Positions 61,301 through 64,000 of a stretch of 64,000 nt of DNA are shown here, piece by piece. This DNA is from Limnoperna fortunei (lineage: Eukaryota; Mollusca; Bivalvia; Mytilida; Modiolidae), in NCBI GenBank assembly GCA_944474755.1, contig OX104122.1, positions 2,846,751 through 2,910,750 on the forward strand, in the 5' to 3' direction. The translations under genes and the position numbers were made by a program. The notes under the pieces were generated by a model. The model worked only from the letters and a program-made list of their open reading frames with translations, had not been told where the DNA came from and made no database searches. Position 1 is the stretch's first letter. Every line of letters begins with the position of its first letter.

Positions 61301-64000
61301 GCCCAGTCGTGTTGTTGCCACATGGATCAGACATGTAACCGCTGTCCAGCCGTATTGTTCCCACTTAGATCAGACATGTAACCGCTGTCCAGCCGTATTG
61401 TTCCCACTTGCATCAGACATGTAAGCGCTGTCCAGCCGTATTGTTCCCAAATTGATAAGACATGTAACCGCTGTCAATGCGTATTGTTCCCACTTGGATC
61501 AGAAATGTAACAGCTGTCCAGCCGTATTGTTCCAACTTAGTTCAGACATGTAACAGCTGTCCAGCCGTATTGTTCCCAAATTGATCAGACATGTAACCGC
61601 TGTCCAGCCGTATTGTTCCCAAATTGATCAGACATGTAACCGCTCTCAAGCCGTATTGTTCCCAAATTGATCAGACATGTGACCGCTGTCCAGCCGTATT
61701 GTTCCCACTTTGATCAGCCATGAACCGCTGTCCAGCCGTATTGTTGAATGGATCAGACATGTAACGCTGTCCACCCGTATTGTTCCCACTTGGATCAGAC
61801 ATGTAACCGCTGTCCAGCCGTATTGTTCCCACTTGGATCAGACATGTGAGCGCTGTCCAGTCATATTGTTCCCACTTGGATCAGACATGTAACCGTTGTC
61901 CAGTCGTATTGTTGCCACACGGATAAGACATATAACCGTTGTCCAGCCGTATTGTTCCCACTTGGATCAGAAATGTAACCGCTATCCAGCCGTATTGTTC
62001 CCACTTGGAAAAGAAATGTAACCGCTATCCAGACGTATTGTTCCCACTTGGATCAGATATGTAACCGCTGTCCAGCCGTATTGTTCCCACTTTGATCAGC
62101 CATGTAACCGCTGTCCAGCCGTATAGTTCCCACTTTGATCAGCCATGAACCGCTGTCCAGCCTTATTTTTCCCACTTGTATCAGACATGTAACCGCTGTC
62201 CAAGCCGTATTGTTCCCAAATTGATCAGCCATGAACCGCTGTCCAGCCGTATTGTTCCCACTTTGATCAGCCAAGAACCGTTGTCCAGCCGTATTGTTCC
62301 CACTTTGATCAGCCATGAACCGCTTTCCAGCAGTATTGTTCCCACTTTGATCATCCATGAACCGCTGTCCAGCCGTATTGTTCCCACTTGCATCAGACAT
62401 GTAACCGCTGTCCAGCCGTATTGTTCCCAAATTGATTAGACATGTAACCGCTGTCCATGCGTATTGTTCCCACTTGGATCAGACATGTAACCGCTGTCCA
62501 GTCGTATTGTTGCCACACGGATAAGACATATAACCGTTGTCCAGCCGTATTGTTCCCACTTGGATCAGAAATGTAACGCTATCCAGCCGTATTGTTCCCA
62601 CTTGGATCAGAAATGTAACCGCTATCCAGCCGTATTGTTCTCACTTGGATCAGAAATGTAACCGCTCTCCATGCGTATTGTTCCCACTGCATCAGATATG
62701 TAACCGCTCTCCAGTCGTATTGTTGCCACACGGATCAGACATGTAACTTCTGTCCAGCCGTATTGTTCCCACTTAGATCAGGCATGAAACCGCTGTCCAG
62801 CTGTATTGTTTCCACTTAGATCAGACATGTTACAGCTGTCCAGCCGTATTGTTCCCACTTAGATCAGACATGTAACCGCTGTCCAGCCGTATTGTTCCCA
62901 CTTAGATCAGACATGTAACCGCTGTCCAGCCGTATTGTTCCCACTTAGATCAGACATGTAACAGCTGTCCAGCCGTATTGTTCCCACTTAGATCAGACAT
63001 GTAACAGCTGTCCAGCCGTATTGTTCCCAAATTGATCAGACATGTAACCGCTGTCCAGCCGTATTGTTCCCACTTAGATCAGACATGTAACCGCTGTCCA
63101 GCCGTATTATTCTCACTTGGATCAGAAATGTAACCGCTCTCCATGCGTATTGTTCCCACTGCATCAGATATGTAACCGCTGTCCAGTCGTATTGTTGCCA
63201 CACGGATCAGACATGTAACCGCTGTCCAGCCGTATTGTTCCCACTTAGATCAGACATGAAACCGCTGTCCAGCTGTATTGTTTCCACTTAGATCAGGCAT
63301 GTTACAGCTGTCCAGCCGTATTGTTCCCACTTAGATCAGACATGTAACCGCTGTCCAGCCGTATTGTTCCCACTTAGATCAGACATGTAACCGCTGTCCA
63401 GCCGTATTGTTCCCACTTAGATCAGACATGTAACAGCTGTCCAGCCGTATTGTTCCCACTTAGATCAGACATGTAACAACTGTCCAGCCGTATTGTTCCC
63501 AAATTGATCAGACATGTAACCGCTGTCCAGCCGTATTGTTCCCACTTAGATCAGACATGTAACCGCTGTCCAGCCGTATTGTTCCCACATGGATCAGACA
63601 TGTAACCGCTGTCCAGTCGTATTGTTGCCACACGGATAAGACATATAACCGTTGTCCAGCCGTATTGTTCCCACTTGGATCAGAAATGTAACCGCTATCC
63701 AGCCGTATTGTTCCCAATTGGATCAGATATGTAACCGCTATCTAGCCGTATTGTTCCCACTTGGACCAGAAATGTTACCGCTCTCCATGCGTATTGTTAC
63801 CACTTGGATCAGACATGTAACCGCTGTCCAGTCGTATTGTTGCCACACGGATCAGACATGTAACCGCTGTCCAGCCGTATTGTTCCCACTTAGATCAGAC
63901 ATGTAGCCGCCGTCCAGCCGTATTGTTCCCACTTAGATCAGACATGTAACAGCAGTCCAGCCGTATTGTTCCCACTTAGATCAGACATGTAACCGCTGTC
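43341..64000. repeat. 43-bp satellite, roughly 480 copies, continues beyond the window
   Basis: The unit is GTAACCGCTGTCCAGCCGTA plus TTGTTCCCACTTGGATCAGACAT. Variant classes differ before GATCAG (CTTGG, CTTAG, AAATT, CTTT), and one class has TTGCCACACGGATAAGACATATAACCG. A 42-bp class has GCCATGAACCG. Long near-identical blocks repeat at large offsets: +687 (44.80/45.49 kb), +4836 (45.79/50.62), +2220 in tandem (50.6/52.8), +6970 (48.2/55.2), +731 = 17 units (60.3/61.0) and +15287 (46.4/61.7). Frames of 60-134 codons on both strands derive from the repeats (129 bp, three units, restores frame) and are not genes. The start is degenerate (43341-43500); the right end is not in the window. Confidence 0.96.

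Noticed and set aside
43341..64000. Many 60-134-codon frames on both strands in the 43-bp array
   Set aside because: Three 43-bp units (129 bp) restore the frame, giving recurring short frames. No start context or domain.

Overview
The window looks like repeat-dense, gene-poor nuclear DNA of an invertebrate animal, probably a lophotrochozoan such as a mollusc. That guess rests on the animal-type Ty3/gypsy pol, a KCTD-type BTB domain, long nested minisatellite arrays and the lack of any prokaryotic gene layout. It is an inference from character, not from a match to a named species. No intact host gene, rRNA or tRNA was found.

Layout. (1) 1-7114: the 3' part of a dead Ty3/gypsy LTR retrotransposon on the + strand. 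Pol (protease, reverse transcriptase, RNase H, integrase) runs from the left edge to 4020 and carries five in-frame stops and three frameshifts. Between pol and the polypurine tract (5622-5633) lies an unexpected extra ORF (4317-5357). It encodes two zinc-finger-like motifs, a basic region, a Ser tract and a broken KCTD-type BTB domain, and a good splice acceptor sits in front of it. The 3' LTR starts at 5636 and probably ends near 7114. (2) 7115-16640: a ~168-bp satellite with a CENP-B-box-like motif, interrupted by a 1429-bp non-autonomous DNA transposon (8483-9911) with 81-bp inverted repeats and a 9-bp target duplication. (3) 16641-18055: AT-rich single-copy DNA. (4) 18056-23140: a 33-bp minisatellite organised as 99-bp trimers. 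(5) 23411-25284: a ~60-bp and then a 38-bp minisatellite. (6) 25830-32900: a related pair of arrays, a 59-bp unit that is a dimer of a ~30-bp unit, flanked by and followed by 30-bp arrays, with a small unique island containing hairpins (28061-28790). (7) 33263-43275: a 53-bp array of about 175 regular copies. (8) 43341-64000: a 43-bp array of roughly 480 copies that runs off the right edge.

Most long open frames in the satellites exist because the unit or higher-order period is a multiple of three, or because three units restore frame. They are not read as genes. The arrays share a structure of homogeneous cores with degenerate edges, plus nested larger duplications whose offsets can be measured from diagnostic variants. 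This is the expected footprint of unequal exchange or amplification. The most interesting points are the extra zinc-finger/BTB ORF inside the retrotransposon, the dated insertion of the inverted-repeat transposon in the satellite, the CENP-B-like motif, and the side-by-side packing of many different tandem-repeat families.
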